This document shows, piece after piece, positions 1 through 8,075 of a DNA stretch of 64,000 nucleotides (position 1 is its first letter; each line of letters opens with the position of its first letter). The notes beneath the pieces were generated by a model. The model did not search any database, was not told the origin of the DNA, and saw only the letters and a program-made list of their open reading frames with translations. A program made the position numbers and the translations under genes. This stretch comes from Bacillus sp. PAMC26568. GTDB taxonomy: Bacteria; Bacillota; Bacilli; Bacillales; Bacillaceae. The stretch lies in NCBI RefSeq assembly GCF_014235785.1, contig NZ_CP060137.1, forward strand, positions 496,001 through 560,000, given 5' to 3'.

Positions 1-90
1 GAACTGGGAGGGTGAACCTTCAATATGTAAAGATTCATATTTTTAGAACCCATGCATATTGGAACTATTCATATAGAACAATGGGCAGTA

Positions 91-125
91 ATAAATACCG
101 TTTGAAAAATTCGAACGGTATTTAT
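91..125. terminator. Perfect 12-bp hairpin
   Basis: ATAAATACCGTT at 91-102 pairs with AACGGTATTTAT at 114-125 around an 11-nt loop. It lies just past the 3' end of tatC and probably ends that transcript or one entering from the left. There is no clean T-run on either side, so the terminator role is inferred. Confidence 0.5.
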
Positions 126-173
126 AGGAAACCGGACCCTTTGATTGCGATACAAGTACCTAAGACGGTTTTT

Positions 174-905
174 TTATTCAATTAAGTGATCTGATTGATT
201 TTTGAGGTTTTTTCTGTATACAAACTTTGATAATGTTACGCTAAATTCATATAAAACTAAAAGCGGCACGATAACTAATAGATCTGATACAAAATCAGGC
301 GGAGTAATTAATATCGATACAACGATAAGTGCAAAGTAAGACATCTTTCGAGCTTTTGAAAGAATCATAGGATTAATGATTCCAAGAGAAGTGAGGAACA
401 TAACAACAAGTGGAATTTCAAACATAAAACCAAACGGCAGCGTCAAATTAATCATGAATTTAAAGTATTTTTCAGATGTAAATATCATTTCAAATTGCCC
501 TTCAGACAAGGATAATAAAAAAGATAGAACAGTTGGATATACGACAAAATACCCGAATGATAAACCAGCAAGAAAAAGAATGAATAGCCCGGGAATGTAC
601 GAAAGCGTTGTTTTTCTTTCTTTTACAGAAAGCGCCGGTTTGACAAATAACCATGTTTGATAAGCGGAAATTGGAATGGTTAGAGCAATTGCAATCACGC
701 CTGAAATCATAAAATATACCCAAAGGATTTCACTTGGACCCAATACAGCTAAATTATGGTCGAGATCCCGAATAAGCCATGCATAGATTTCTTGTACATA
801 AATGAAGGATCCAATTAAAAAAATTATAAAAGCAATCAATGTATAGATTAATCGTTTCCTAAGTTCCTCAAGGTGCTCTAGCAAAGGAATTTCTTGATTA
901 GTCAT
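174..905 (-). CDS. tatC: Sec-independent protein translocase subunit TatC
   Basis: TatC is the polytopic membrane receptor that binds twin-arginine signal peptides and works with TatA to move folded proteins out of the cell. The 243-aa protein opens with the family signature LLEHLEELRKRL followed by the first membrane helix, and shows about six hydrophobic segments, the usual TatC topology and length. I start it at ATG 905, preceded by GGAAAGGAG; the ATG at 923 sits upstream of that SD and is not credible. It is the last gene of a minus-strand module: Tat-dependent metallophosphoesterase, tatA, tatC. This mirrors the phoD-tatAd-tatCd arrangement of Bacillus subtilis, so it is probably a substrate-dedicated translocase. 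Assignment is firm. Confidence 0.95.
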   Translation of the reverse strand: MTNQEIPLLEHLEELRKRLIYTLIAFIIFLIGSFIYVQEIYAWLIRDLDHNLAVLGPSEILWVYFMISGVIAIALTIPISAYQTWLFVKPALSVKERKTTLSYIPGLFILFLAGLSFGYFVVYPTVLSFLLSLSEGQFEMIFTSEKYFKFMINLTLPFGFMFEIPLVVMFLTSLGIINPMILSKARKMSYFALIVVSILITPPDFVSDLLVIVPLLVLYEFSVTLSKFVYRKNLKNQSDHLIE

Positions 906-969
906 AGATTTTCTCCTTTCCAAAAAAAGTGGAAGATGTAAGCTTTCTGCTCACATCTTCTTAATATTA

Positions 970-1085
970 ACGGGCAGTAAGACTTAATGGCACTGAGCTG
1001 CAAAGGTTGGTTAACTGCCCGTAAAAGTCCGATTGGCTTTAGCTAACCATCAGTGGGATGAAGCAATACCTCCACTAATGAAAGT
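970..1085 (-). other. Two-hairpin intergenic element between tatA and tatC
   Basis: The 186-bp gap between tatA and tatC holds two inverted repeats. CATCAGTGG near 1050 pairs with CCACTAATG near 1072-1080, just after the tatA stop. CGGGCAGT near 970 pairs with ACTGCCCG near 1014-1021 across about 35 nt. Neither has a following T-run on the minus strand. It may be a processing or attenuation structure that sets tatA:tatC stoichiometry; that role is inference. Confidence 0.35.
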
Positions 1086-1091
1086 TCCAAT

Positions 1092-1271
1092 TTATTTAGA
1101 TTGTTCTTTTTCTTCTTTTTCGTCTGAAATTAAATCCTTAGTAGAGCTTTTAAATTCGCGCAGTGTGCTGCCAAATGCCCGTCCAATTTCAGGTAACTTT
1201 GATGGACCAAATATGATGAGAGCAATGATTAATATTAAAATTAATCCGGGTACGCCGATATTTTGAAACAT
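1092..1271 (-). CDS. tatA: Twin-arginine translocase subunit TatA
   Basis: A 59-aa protein beginning [19 protein letters not shown], then [14 protein letters not shown] and a charged amphipathic tail ending KEEKEQSK. This is the complete TatA plan: one N-terminal membrane helix, the FGP hinge, an amphipathic helix and an acidic/basic C-tail. It oligomerises to form the Tat translocation channel. The start is ATG 1271 behind AAAGGAGG with 6-nt spacing. It sits 74 bp after the metallophosphoesterase and ahead of tatC on the same strand. Its small size makes it easy to miss; a longer open frame on the opposite strand over the same bases is a shadow. Confidence 0.93.
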   Translation of the reverse strand: MFQNIGVPGLILILIIALIIFGPSKLPEIGRAFGSTLREFKSSTKDLISDEKEEKEQSK

Positions 1272-1345
1272 GTTGTTTCCTCCTTTAAATATGATCAGTC
1301 AACCAAATTGCCGTATCTTATTAAATGTTTAAGATTTTACTAATA

Positions 1346-3082
1346 CTACGCATTACTTCCTACTGTGAATGTTGTTGAAGCGACAGACTCATAACCGCTG
1401 CCGTAGAAATAGACGAATTTATAAGTTGAACCTTCTTTGTATCTGCCTGGATTTGCATTATTTTTTGGATCATAAGTAACTTTAAATGTTCCATCTGTTA
1501 CTTTCGTATACATCCACCATATTGAAGCGATATCTCCCGGTTTTTCATTTACTTCATATAAACCAATCCAGTCACTCTGAGGGATTCTAGCATTTTCAAC
1601 CGTAACGTCTACCGTATCATCTACTCCATTTAACACATTTTTGGATAAGGTAATCGTTGTATCTTTAACAACTCCGTCCAATGTTTTTCCTAATACTTTC
1701 AGAGAATTTTTACTTACATTGCCATATGCATCAAGGGCATGTACTTCTATCTCATATAATGTATTAGGGAGCAATCCGTCGATTGGCAATGTCAAAGGAT
1801 TTGGGACTGGGTCTTTGTAAAACTCTGAGAACGCAAGGAATTGTTTAGCAATTTCTTTTGTATCTGCTTTTTTTACTGATACTTTATAGTCGTGCAGCAA
1901 AAGATTATCTTTAGCTTGGGTAAACATGATTGCTAAGCTTGAAGCCGTCGTTTTATCATGATCAATGGCAAGCATAGAATTTGGCTTAAAGAAAGGTGCA
2001 TTTTTGTCTCGATTTTCTGTATATTTAAATTTACGCTTATTAGCAGGATAGCTAATCTCAAATGGTTCTCCTGTCCAAGCATTTTTATGTATATCGCGGC
2101 GATGAATCAATACTTTGTTGTCATAAACCTCTACAACAAGAGCTTGGTTCAGGATATCTGCTCCTTCAGGGACTTCTCCTTGAATTCTTCCGCTATCAAG
2201 CCACAGATAAGCACCTGTAGAAGTCCCGATAGTAGTAAAATCTTTTTGATGGATAATTCTTGGATCATCTAAAGGGTAATGTGTGTGACCGGAAAAAGTG
2301 ATGGCTTGCGGATATTCTTTCAACGTATTGTAAAAAAGATCTCTATTTTCTGTGAAGCCCCATTCGCTTCCGTAAATCGTATCTTTGATAGGCTGGTGAT
2401 GGAAGACGAAAATTGGTTTTTTTGGATCATCAGCGTTTGCTTGTCTTAACTGTTCACCCAGCCATTCAATTTGCTTTCCTGTAAATTTGCCTTCTGTTGT
2501 ACCATCTTCAGTGCCAAGAACAATAAAATGATAGCCTTTAATTACCTTGTGGTAGTAAATAGATTTCATGCCTGTTTTCTCAAAAAATCTTTTTTGGGCA
2601 TCAGATACTGATAATCCATTCCAGTAGTCATGATTACCGATTGCTATCATAGAAACTGCTCTTGATTGTTTTTTGGCATTGTAAGCAGACATAAACTTAT
2701 CATACTCTGATGTAACACCATTATCTGTTAAATCACCAACAACAACAAAAGCATCTTGCTTTGGAACTACCCGATTTAATTGTTCTAGAGTAGTGATAAA
2801 TTTTTCTAATGTTTGATTACTGTCCGCATTAATATGGACATCACTGATAACTGGAAATATTAAATTTGGTTTTTTTCCTTTTGGATTAATAAAGGAAGGG
2901 CTTGAAGAGATAGATGCTGCACTTACAGGAATGCCAGTTAGTGAGCCTGCTAGAGTTAAACCTAGTGCAACTCCGGCCACTCCAGTTGTCTTTTTTATAA
3001 AACTGCGCCGGTCCATTCCTTGGTTAAACGTATCAACATGCAATAATTCTTTTGTTTTATTTTGTGATTGGTCCTTGCTCAT
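1346..3082 (-). CDS. Tat-exported calcineurin-like metallophosphoesterase
   Basis: A 578-aa secreted phosphoesterase. The N-terminus has a twin-arginine signal, DRRSFIKK (RR at about residues 25-26), then a hydrophobic stretch ending near PVSAAS. The metallophosphoesterase domain follows with DVH, GDLTDNG, GNHDY, HHQP and SGHTHYP metal-binding motifs between about residues 80 and 270. The C-terminal third has a fibronectin-III-like segment (residues about 365-460), then a beta domain with DWIGLY and a tryptophan pair, suggesting surface or substrate binding. I chose ATG 3082 because AGAGGG lies 8 nt upstream; the ATG at 3118 has no SD. Placement beside tatA and tatC marks it as the likely dedicated cargo. 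Substrate is unknown (phosphodiester or phosphomonoester). Confidence 0.88.
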   Translation of the reverse strand: MSKDQSQNKTKELLHVDTFNQGMDRRSFIKKTTGVAGVALGLTLAGSLTGIPVSAASISSSPSFINPKGKKPNLIFPVISDVHINADSNQTLEKFITTLEQLNRVVPKQDAFVVVGDLTDNGVTSEYDKFMSAYNAKKQSRAVSMIAIGNHDYWNGLSVSDAQKRFFEKTGMKSIYYHKVIKGYHFIVLGTEDGTTEGKFTGKQIEWLGEQLRQANADDPKKPIFVFHHQPIKDTIYGSEWGFTENRDLFYNTLKEYPQAITFSGHTHYPLDDPRIIHQKDFTTIGTSTGAYLWLDSGRIQGEVPEGADILNQALVVEVYDNKVLIHRRDIHKNAWTGEPFEISYPANKRKFKYTENRDKNAPFFKPNSMLAIDHDKTTASSLAIMFTQAKDNLLLHDYKVSVKKADTKEIAKQFLAFSEFYKDPVPNPLTLPIDGLLPNTLYEIEVHALDAYGNVSKNSLKVLGKTLDGVVKDTTITLSKNVLNGVDDTVDVTVENARIPQSDWIGLYEVNEKPGDIASIWWMYTKVTDGTFKVTYDPKNNANPGRYKEGSTYKFVYFYGSGYESVASTTFTVGSNA

Positions 3083-3379
3083 TGATTTAACCCTCTTTTC
3101 ATGAAATGTAGTAGTCAAAACGTGTCATTCATTGATATCGTTTTTTCTTTCCAGATAGCTCTGCAAGTTTACTGATTCATGCTTTCGGCAAAAGTCACGG
3201 CCTTAATAATCGCTCTGTTCTCATTCTGAAATTAATGCTTATGTTAAAACTAAACTTCTTGAATAATGATGCTTAAGCAATATCTTGAACGAATCCAATA
3301 ATTCCTTTAATCCCAGTGATGATCACCTCCTTCTCATCTTATAAATGATCTTGCCGTATCGATATAGATGAAATAATCT

Positions 3380-4129
3380 TTACTCCCAAATGAACCTGCC
3401 GTTTCCATCTATAAGATAATCGACACTCGGAATGATAAAGTGAGCCAGCTGATGCAGTTCTTGATAAGAACCAACTCCTGACAAAACACCTACTCCAAAA
3501 CGAGCGCAGCTATTTTTAGCCAGCTGCATATCAATGATTGTATCTCCAACAATGACAACTTCTTCTTTTTCTAGATGAAACTTTTTGCAGAACTCTTCAA
3601 CCACTTCAGGATAGGGCTTTTTTTTATATAAATCTGCCGTTCCTAAAAATTGAACTTCATTTAATATGCCTAACTGCTGTAAACAAAGTTTTGTAGTCTC
3701 ATAGTCATCTGCCGTAGCGATCCCTGCTATGATCCCCTTATGTTTTAAGGAAGAAAAAAGCAGTGACAGGTCGCAAACCGGTTTAATTTTATCTATATGC
3801 TCTTTCGTCTTTGCCAACAAACGCTCAGACAGCCACTGATGCAAATGCGGCATTTCTTTTGGCAGTACTTTATTAAAGGCCTCGGCAATATCTTTAGAAG
3901 TTCCCCAAGCTAAATAACCTTTTTCATCGACTTTTCCGTTTCTTAATCCTATTGAATGACACAGCTTCTCTTTTAATGTTGTCTTGCGCTTATCCTCAAT
4001 GCTGATTAGTAGCTCATCAATGATTTCATAAGAGATTTGAATCCATATTTCGCTAAATCGTAATAGTGTACCGTCTTTATCAAACAAAATTCCTTTAATC
4101 CCCAAATTGAAAATTCCTTTCTTGCCCAT
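3380..4129 (-). CDS. HAD-superfamily hydrolase, phosphoglycolate-phosphatase type
   Basis: A 249-aa soluble phosphatase. HAD motif I is LFDKDGTLL near residue 15 (nucleophile Asp and acid/base Asp), motif II is GIATADD, motif III the lysine of KKPYPE, and motif IV GDTIID near residue 195. A helical cap domain lies between motifs I and II, as in phosphoglycolate phosphatases. Substrate cannot be told from sequence. ATG 4129 has no clear SD, whereas TTG 4105 has AAAGGA 8 nt upstream and would give MGIKGILFDKDGT, a more typical HAD N-terminus; that start may be the real one. It stands alone, downstream of a DeoR-type regulator on the same strand but separated by about 380 bp. Confidence 0.85.
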   Translation of the reverse strand: MGKKGIFNLGIKGILFDKDGTLLRFSEIWIQISYEIIDELLISIEDKRKTTLKEKLCHSIGLRNGKVDEKGYLAWGTSKDIAEAFNKVLPKEMPHLHQWLSERLLAKTKEHIDKIKPVCDLSLLFSSLKHKGIIAGIATADDYETTKLCLQQLGILNEVQFLGTADLYKKKPYPEVVEEFCKKFHLEKEEVVIVGDTIIDMQLAKNSCARFGVGVLSGVGSYQELHQLAHFIIPSVDYLIDGNGRFIWE

Positions 4130-4491
4130 TAATTATTTATATCCAAAGCCTTTTGTAACGAACGATATGAAATACACAAAATAACACTTTATTACACAAA
4201 AACCCTCTTTCATCAATAAATAATACTCGGTGATTATTGATTTAATTTAATAATTGTGTAAATTATTGTTGAATCTTTGTTAATTAACACACATAGACAC
4301 ATTTATGCTATTTCACTATTAAATGTTATTTATTTACACTCTATGGATTAACGATCTATTCATCAAAGAAATGCGTGGTTTTATTGAAGTTAGAGGGGGA
4401 TGAGGTATTTTGTGGATTAGGAAAAACACTGCCTGTCATGACTTTATGGAAGCTTAGGATAACAATATATACGAAAAGGGCAAATAAAAAA
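4130..4491. other. AT-rich intergenic stretch, no gene seen
   Basis: About 360 bp between the HAD phosphatase and the DeoR gene. It is rich in TAATAATT-like words and small imperfect inverted repeats, but I see no SD-led reading frame, RNA fold or clear promoter. It presumably carries the phosphatase promoter. Confidence 0.4.
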
Positions 4492-4519
4492 GAGGAAAAG
4501 TGGACAGTCACTTTTCCTC
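4492..4519 (-). terminator. Intrinsic terminator of the DeoR-family gene
   Basis: GAGGAAAAGTG (4492-4502) pairs with CACTTTTCCTC (4509-4519). Read on the minus strand it is followed by TTTTTTATTT. The stem overlaps the last codons of the gene. Confidence 0.85.
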
Positions 4520-5290
4520 AATCATAGACGTATTTACAATTTCGATACCTTCGTTTTTGTATTTCTGCAGTACCTTTTCTGAAAGTCTGGAATCAGAAAT
4601 AATGCGCTCGACCCTGTCAAAATGACAAACTTTCAACAAAGATGCAACATCGAACTTGCTGCTATCAGCCAGCACAATGACATTTTGAGAATTTTCAAGC
4701 ATACTCATTTTCACTTGGTATTCTCCCAACCCATAATCTGTAAGTCCTTCAGTCAAAGAAATACCACTTACACTCATAAAAAATGTATCAATGTGAAACC
4801 CCTTAAAAAATTCCTCTGCTAAATGACCTACCAGGCATAATTCTTCATTTCGGAGTACACCTCCGGGCATCAAAATTGTATATTGAGGCATTTCTGAAAG
4901 TTCATTAGCAATGATTAAGGAATTTGTGATAACGGTAAGTCTTTGAAACCTCTGTTTTAATTCCTTCGCAAATTCAGTATTAGTTGTACTGACATCCAAA
5001 GCAATGGATTGACCTTCCGTAACATATTGTACAGCAATTTTTGCTATTTCCTTCTTTTCCTGAATATTTTTGGCTTCCCTTAATGTGAAATTAACTTCTT
5101 GACTGTTCACATTGTCTAAAACCGCGCCTCCCCTTACCCTTCGTAAATAGCCTTCTTTCTCGAGATGTTCTAAATCCCTGCGTACTGTTTCAGTAGATAC
5201 TCCGAACAGTTTCGTGATCGAAGAGACCTTTAATGATTTATTATTTCGTAAATATTCCATAATATTTTGATGACGATCATGAGCTAACAA
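4508..5290 (-). CDS. DeoR/GlpR-family transcriptional regulator
   Basis: A 260-aa sugar-metabolism repressor. The N-terminal winged helix contains the family signature VSTETVRRDLEHLEKEGYL followed by RVRGGA. The C-terminal sugar-phosphate-sensing domain has ALDVSTTN, VITNS, MPGGVLR and LADSSKF. I prefer the TTG start at 5290 (giving MLAHDRHQNIMEYL, typical for the family) over the ATG at 5350, because GGGTG lies just upstream and the extra 20 residues look nothing like the family. It ends in its own terminator. The target is not adjacent in an obvious way; candidates are the HAD phosphatase on the same strand and the divergent permease at 5728. Confidence 0.87.
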   Translation of the reverse strand: MLAHDRHQNIMEYLRNNKSLKVSSITKLFGVSTETVRRDLEHLEKEGYLRRVRGGAVLDNVNSQEVNFTLREAKNIQEKKEIAKIAVQYVTEGQSIALDVSTTNTEFAKELKQRFQRLTVITNSLIIANELSEMPQYTILMPGGVLRNEELCLVGHLAEEFFKGFHIDTFFMSVSGISLTEGLTDYGLGEYQVKMSMLENSQNVIVLADSSKFDVASLLKVCHFDRVERIISDSRLSEKVLQKYKNEGIEIVNTSMIEEK

Positions 5291-5680
5291 CCTTTTCACC
5301 CGCTTTTGTAATGGATAACCTATTATTAACATAAAAATACACAATTTCACAACCAGGAATTTGTGAATTAATTAATATATGGGCTATAGATAGGTCGTAA
5401 ATCATTTCTATCATAACGTTTAAAAAAAGGTAACGAACTTTTCACTACCTCTCTTCACCATTTAGAAAGATATCAAGGTTAGCCAGAGAATTTTGTATCG
5501 TGAAAATCAGTTGTAAGACTAGAGTCCAATTCAGGAAGTTAAAAAGGAAAGATACAAACATGTCTTTCAAACTATTTTCTTTTCCAATGATATATTTTTC
5601 GAAAAAAATAAATTTTCATATAATATAAATAATGATAAAATGGGAAAGCGTTAAATGTTTCTATATGTTTTATAAGTAAA

Positions 5681-5694
5681 TGTTAACGCTTACA
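5681..5694 (-). promoter_or_regulatory. Catabolite-responsive element (cre) upstream of the permease
   Basis: On the minus strand the site reads TGTAAGCGTTAACA, identical as far as I recall to amyO, the CcpA operator of Bacillus subtilis amyE. A second, poorer cre-like word (GGAAAGCGTTAAAT) lies 40 bp upstream at about 5642. A candidate -10 (TATAAT at 5619-5624) with a weak -35 would place both sites downstream of the start of transcription, a roadblock position. CcpA repression of the permease is inferred. Confidence 0.7.
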
Positions 5695-5727
5695 TAAATA
5701 GGGAGAAATATATTCAAGGGGGATTCC

Positions 5728-7164
5728 ATGTTAGAAAATGGCCAAGAATTAAAAAAGGAACTAAAAGACAGGCATATATTTATGATTGCGCTAGGCGGGG
5801 TAATTGGAACAGGATTATTTCTAAGCTCGGGATATACTATTAGCCAGGCGGGACCAGGCGGGGCAATTGCCGCCTATCTTGTTGGAGGCATTGTCATGTA
5901 TTTGACTATGCTTTGTCTTGGTGAACTAGCTGTTGCATTACCAAATGTCGGATCTTATCAAACATATGCAACAAAATTTATTTCACCGGGAGCAGGCTAC
6001 GTGGTAGGGTGGATGTCGTGGCTAAACTGGTCTGTTACAATCGGTTTGGAATTGCTGACAGTCAGTATTTTAATGAAACGCTGGTTTCCTGATGTATCAT
6101 CCTGGGTTTGGTGTATACTATTTGCCCTTCTTCTTTTTGGTATTAATGCTTTGTCCACAAGAAGTTTTGCAGAGGTAGAGTTTTGGTTTTCAAGCATTAA
6201 AGTCATTACAATTATTGCATTTATTCTCTTAGGCGGAGCAGCTATGTTTGGCTTTTTGGATATGAGCGGCGGTGAGCAAGCTCCTTTTTTCAGTAACTTT
6301 ACAGATAATGGAGGTCTATTTCCACATGGTATTACCGCTATCTTAGTTACAATGATTGGTGTTAACTTTTCCTTTCAGGGAACAGAACTTGTAGGAATCG
6401 CTGCAGGTGAAAGTGAAAATCCTGAAAAAACAATTCCTAAAGCAATTAATAACACGGCTTGGCGTATTTTAATCTTTTTTATCCTTTCTATTTTTGTTCT
6501 TGCAGGATTGTTTCCGTGGCAGCAAGCAGGATTGGTAGAAAGTCCGTTTGTTGTTGTATTTGATAAAATTGGGATTCCGTATGCTGCAGATATTATAAAC
6601 TTCGTTATTATTACGGCTGTATTATCTGTCGCAAACTCTGGTTTATACGCAACATCGCGTATGCTTTGGTCCATGTCAAAACAAGGCATGATCAATGAGA
6701 AATTTGGAAAGCTAAATAAAAGAGGTGTTCCAATCAACGCACTTATTGCGAGCCTGGTTGTAGGCTGCCTATGTTTATTGTCCGGTTTTTACGCGGAAGG
6801 CACAGTCTACTTATGGCTTCTTTCCATCGCAGGTTTTGGTGCAGTATTCGTATGGTCTTCCATCGCTCTTTCCAATTTTTTAGGAAGAAGAGACTTCTTG
6901 AAAAAAGGGGGAAATATAAAGGATTTAAAATTTAAGACGCCATTATATCCTTTTGTTCCATTAGCTGCATTATTCGCAAACGTTTTTGTCATGGTTAGCC
7001 TTGCATTTATTCCAGACCAAAGAATGGCTCTGTATTGCGGAATTCCTTTTCTTATCTGGTGCACCCTATATTATTATTTTGTAGCTAAGCATCACATGAA
7101 AAAAAGAGATTTGATGCATGAGCAAGAGTTGGATTTAAAGAAGTTGGAGAAGGTTTCTCTTTAA
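5728..7164 (+). CDS. Amino-acid permease, APC superfamily (AAT family)
   Basis: A 478-aa, 12-helix amino-acid:proton symporter. The N-terminus has the family signature IALGGVIGTGLFLSSG (helix 1, with the unwound GTG segment), followed by SQAGPGGAIAAYLVGG. Later landmarks are FSFQGTELVGIAAGES and ENPEKTIPKAI, standard in AAT permeases, and PWQQAG. Length is normal. Substrate cannot be fixed; RocE, HutM and YbxG-type Bacillus permeases all share this plan. The start is ATG 5728 behind AAGGGGG. The upstream cre suggests carbon-catabolite control, consistent with uptake of an amino acid used as carbon or nitrogen source. A palindromic repeat begins right at the stop codon. Confidence 0.88.
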   Translation: MLENGQELKKELKDRHIFMIALGGVIGTGLFLSSGYTISQAGPGGAIAAYLVGGIVMYLTMLCLGELAVALPNVGSYQTYATKFISPGAGYVVGWMSWLNWSVTIGLELLTVSILMKRWFPDVSSWVWCILFALLLFGINALSTRSFAEVEFWFSSIKVITIIAFILLGGAAMFGFLDMSGGEQAPFFSNFTDNGGLFPHGITAILVTMIGVNFSFQGTELVGIAAGESENPEKTIPKAINNTAWRILIFFILSIFVLAGLFPWQQAGLVESPFVVVFDKIGIPYAADIINFVIITAVLSVANSGLYATSRMLWSMSKQGMINEKFGKLNKRGVPINALIASLVVGCLCLLSGFYAEGTVYLWLLSIAGFGAVFVWSSIALSNFLGRRDFLKKGGNIKDLKFKTPLYPFVPLAALFANVFVMVSLAFIPDQRMALYCGIPFLIWCTLYYYFVAKHHMKKRDLMHEQELDLKKLEKVSL

Positions 7165-7374
7165 AAAAGGCTGTTTTCGCATTGATTGTCCCGTGGATTT
7201 CCGCTTCAGGCACTTGCTTTCCGCTGTGAGGGATGGAGCCTCCCAGGCTATGCCTGTGGGGTCTCCCATTTCCCTCTATTTCCCACAGGAGTCAAGTGCC
7301 TTCCGCTCCAATCCACTAAAGTTTTTAACCATTTTTCTATAAGCAACAAACTTTACGAAAAGAGCCTTTAAATA
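7163..7374. repeat. Palindromic MITE/REP-like element (about 210 bp)
   Basis: The two halves are reverse complements with interruptions. The outer ends are AAAAAAGGCTGTTTTCG and CGAAAAGAGCCTTTAA. Inside are GTGGATT/AATCCAC, AGGCACTTG/CAAGTGCCT and CTGTG/CACAG, and a central GAGCCTCCCAGGC palindrome. It abuts the permease stop codon. No coding capacity. I recognise this style of repeat from other Bacillaceae genomes, but have no second copy in the window to prove mobility. As RNA it would form one long hairpin and could end transcription. Confidence 0.7.
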
Positions 7375-7423
7375 AATATGTGTAACGTTCATTATGTTTA
7401 TCTTGGATGGATATTTTGCAGCA

Positions 7424-7464
7424 AAAAAAGCAGGGATTTCTAAAATAGAATTCCCTGCTTTTTT
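7424..7464 (-). terminator. Terminator of the LQA-repeat protein gene
   Basis: AAAAAAGCAGGGA (7424-7436) pairs with TCCCTGCTTTTTT (7452-7464). The flanking A/T runs make it usable on both strands. Confidence 0.85.
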
Positions 7465-7999
7465 AGCTGTATTTCGTCTCCCCAATAGCAGAAATAACAG
7501 ACCCGATGGCCTGAATCCAGCTGCCGGCAACATTGATATTACCTGGATCTTCTCCTTTTAGCTCCATACTTCCTGCTAGCGCCTGCATGGAGTTTCCGAT
7601 GACTTGAAGCAGGTTGCCATAGATGCTGTACATCTGTTCGATAGACTTTTCCTGTTCATATGCATCTGCGAGAGCCACTCCGCCGCCTGTCGCTTGAAGC
7701 AAATTTCCTTGTATTTCTAAAAGCTGCTTTGTCCTTTCATTAAAATCAATGATGATACTGGTTACAACGGTAGAATTTCCGATTGCCTGCAGCATATTTC
7801 CGATTTTGTTCAGGGTGAGAGAGTCTTCCGTATCTGCCAGGATTGCATTTCCTGTCGCTTGCAGAACATTCCCAATTAAATTCAAGTTTTCAAGCTGTTG
7901 ATCTGTTAGTACGTTGGATGGCGTGCTTCCTACAGCAGCTGTAATCGTACCTATGGCCTGGATCCATGAACCAAACACAGCTTTTTGTTCATCGCTCAT
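7463..7999 (-). CDS. Repetitive LQA-motif protein (DUF6944-like)
   Basis: A 178-aa protein built from repeats of GN-x-LQA-x-GN: SWIQAIGT, GNVLQATGN, GNMLQAIGN, GNLLQATGG, GNLLQVIGN and a final SWIQAIGSV. The start and end repeats are near copies, so the chain looks like a closed repeat fold. There is no signal peptide, membrane segment or cysteine. I recognise the style from small repetitive Bacillus proteins that NCBI names DUF6944, but function is unknown to me. Start ATG 7999; the SD is weak. It is monocistronic with its own terminator, next to a secreted beta-helix protein on the same strand. Confidence 0.75.
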   Translation of the reverse strand: MSDEQKAVFGSWIQAIGTITAAVGSTPSNVLTDQQLENLNLIGNVLQATGNAILADTEDSLTLNKIGNMLQAIGNSTVVTSIIIDFNERTKQLLEIQGNLLQATGGGVALADAYEQEKSIEQMYSIYGNLLQVIGNSMQALAGSMELKGEDPGNINVAGSWIQAIGSVISAIGETKYS

Positions 8000-8075
8000 T
8001 TTGTGATCACCTACTCTGCATTTTCCATAAGTGTTTCATCTTACTAAGATATGCAGAAGATTAAGTCATGCACGT

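Noticed and set aside
970..1085. Bacillaceae-1 RNA or a known riboswitch between tatA and tatC.
   Set aside because: I could not match the hairpin loops to any class I know, so it stays an unnamed structure.
1033..1266. 77-aa plus-strand frame.
   Set aside because: Shadow of tatA, which is on the other strand with SD and full family signature.
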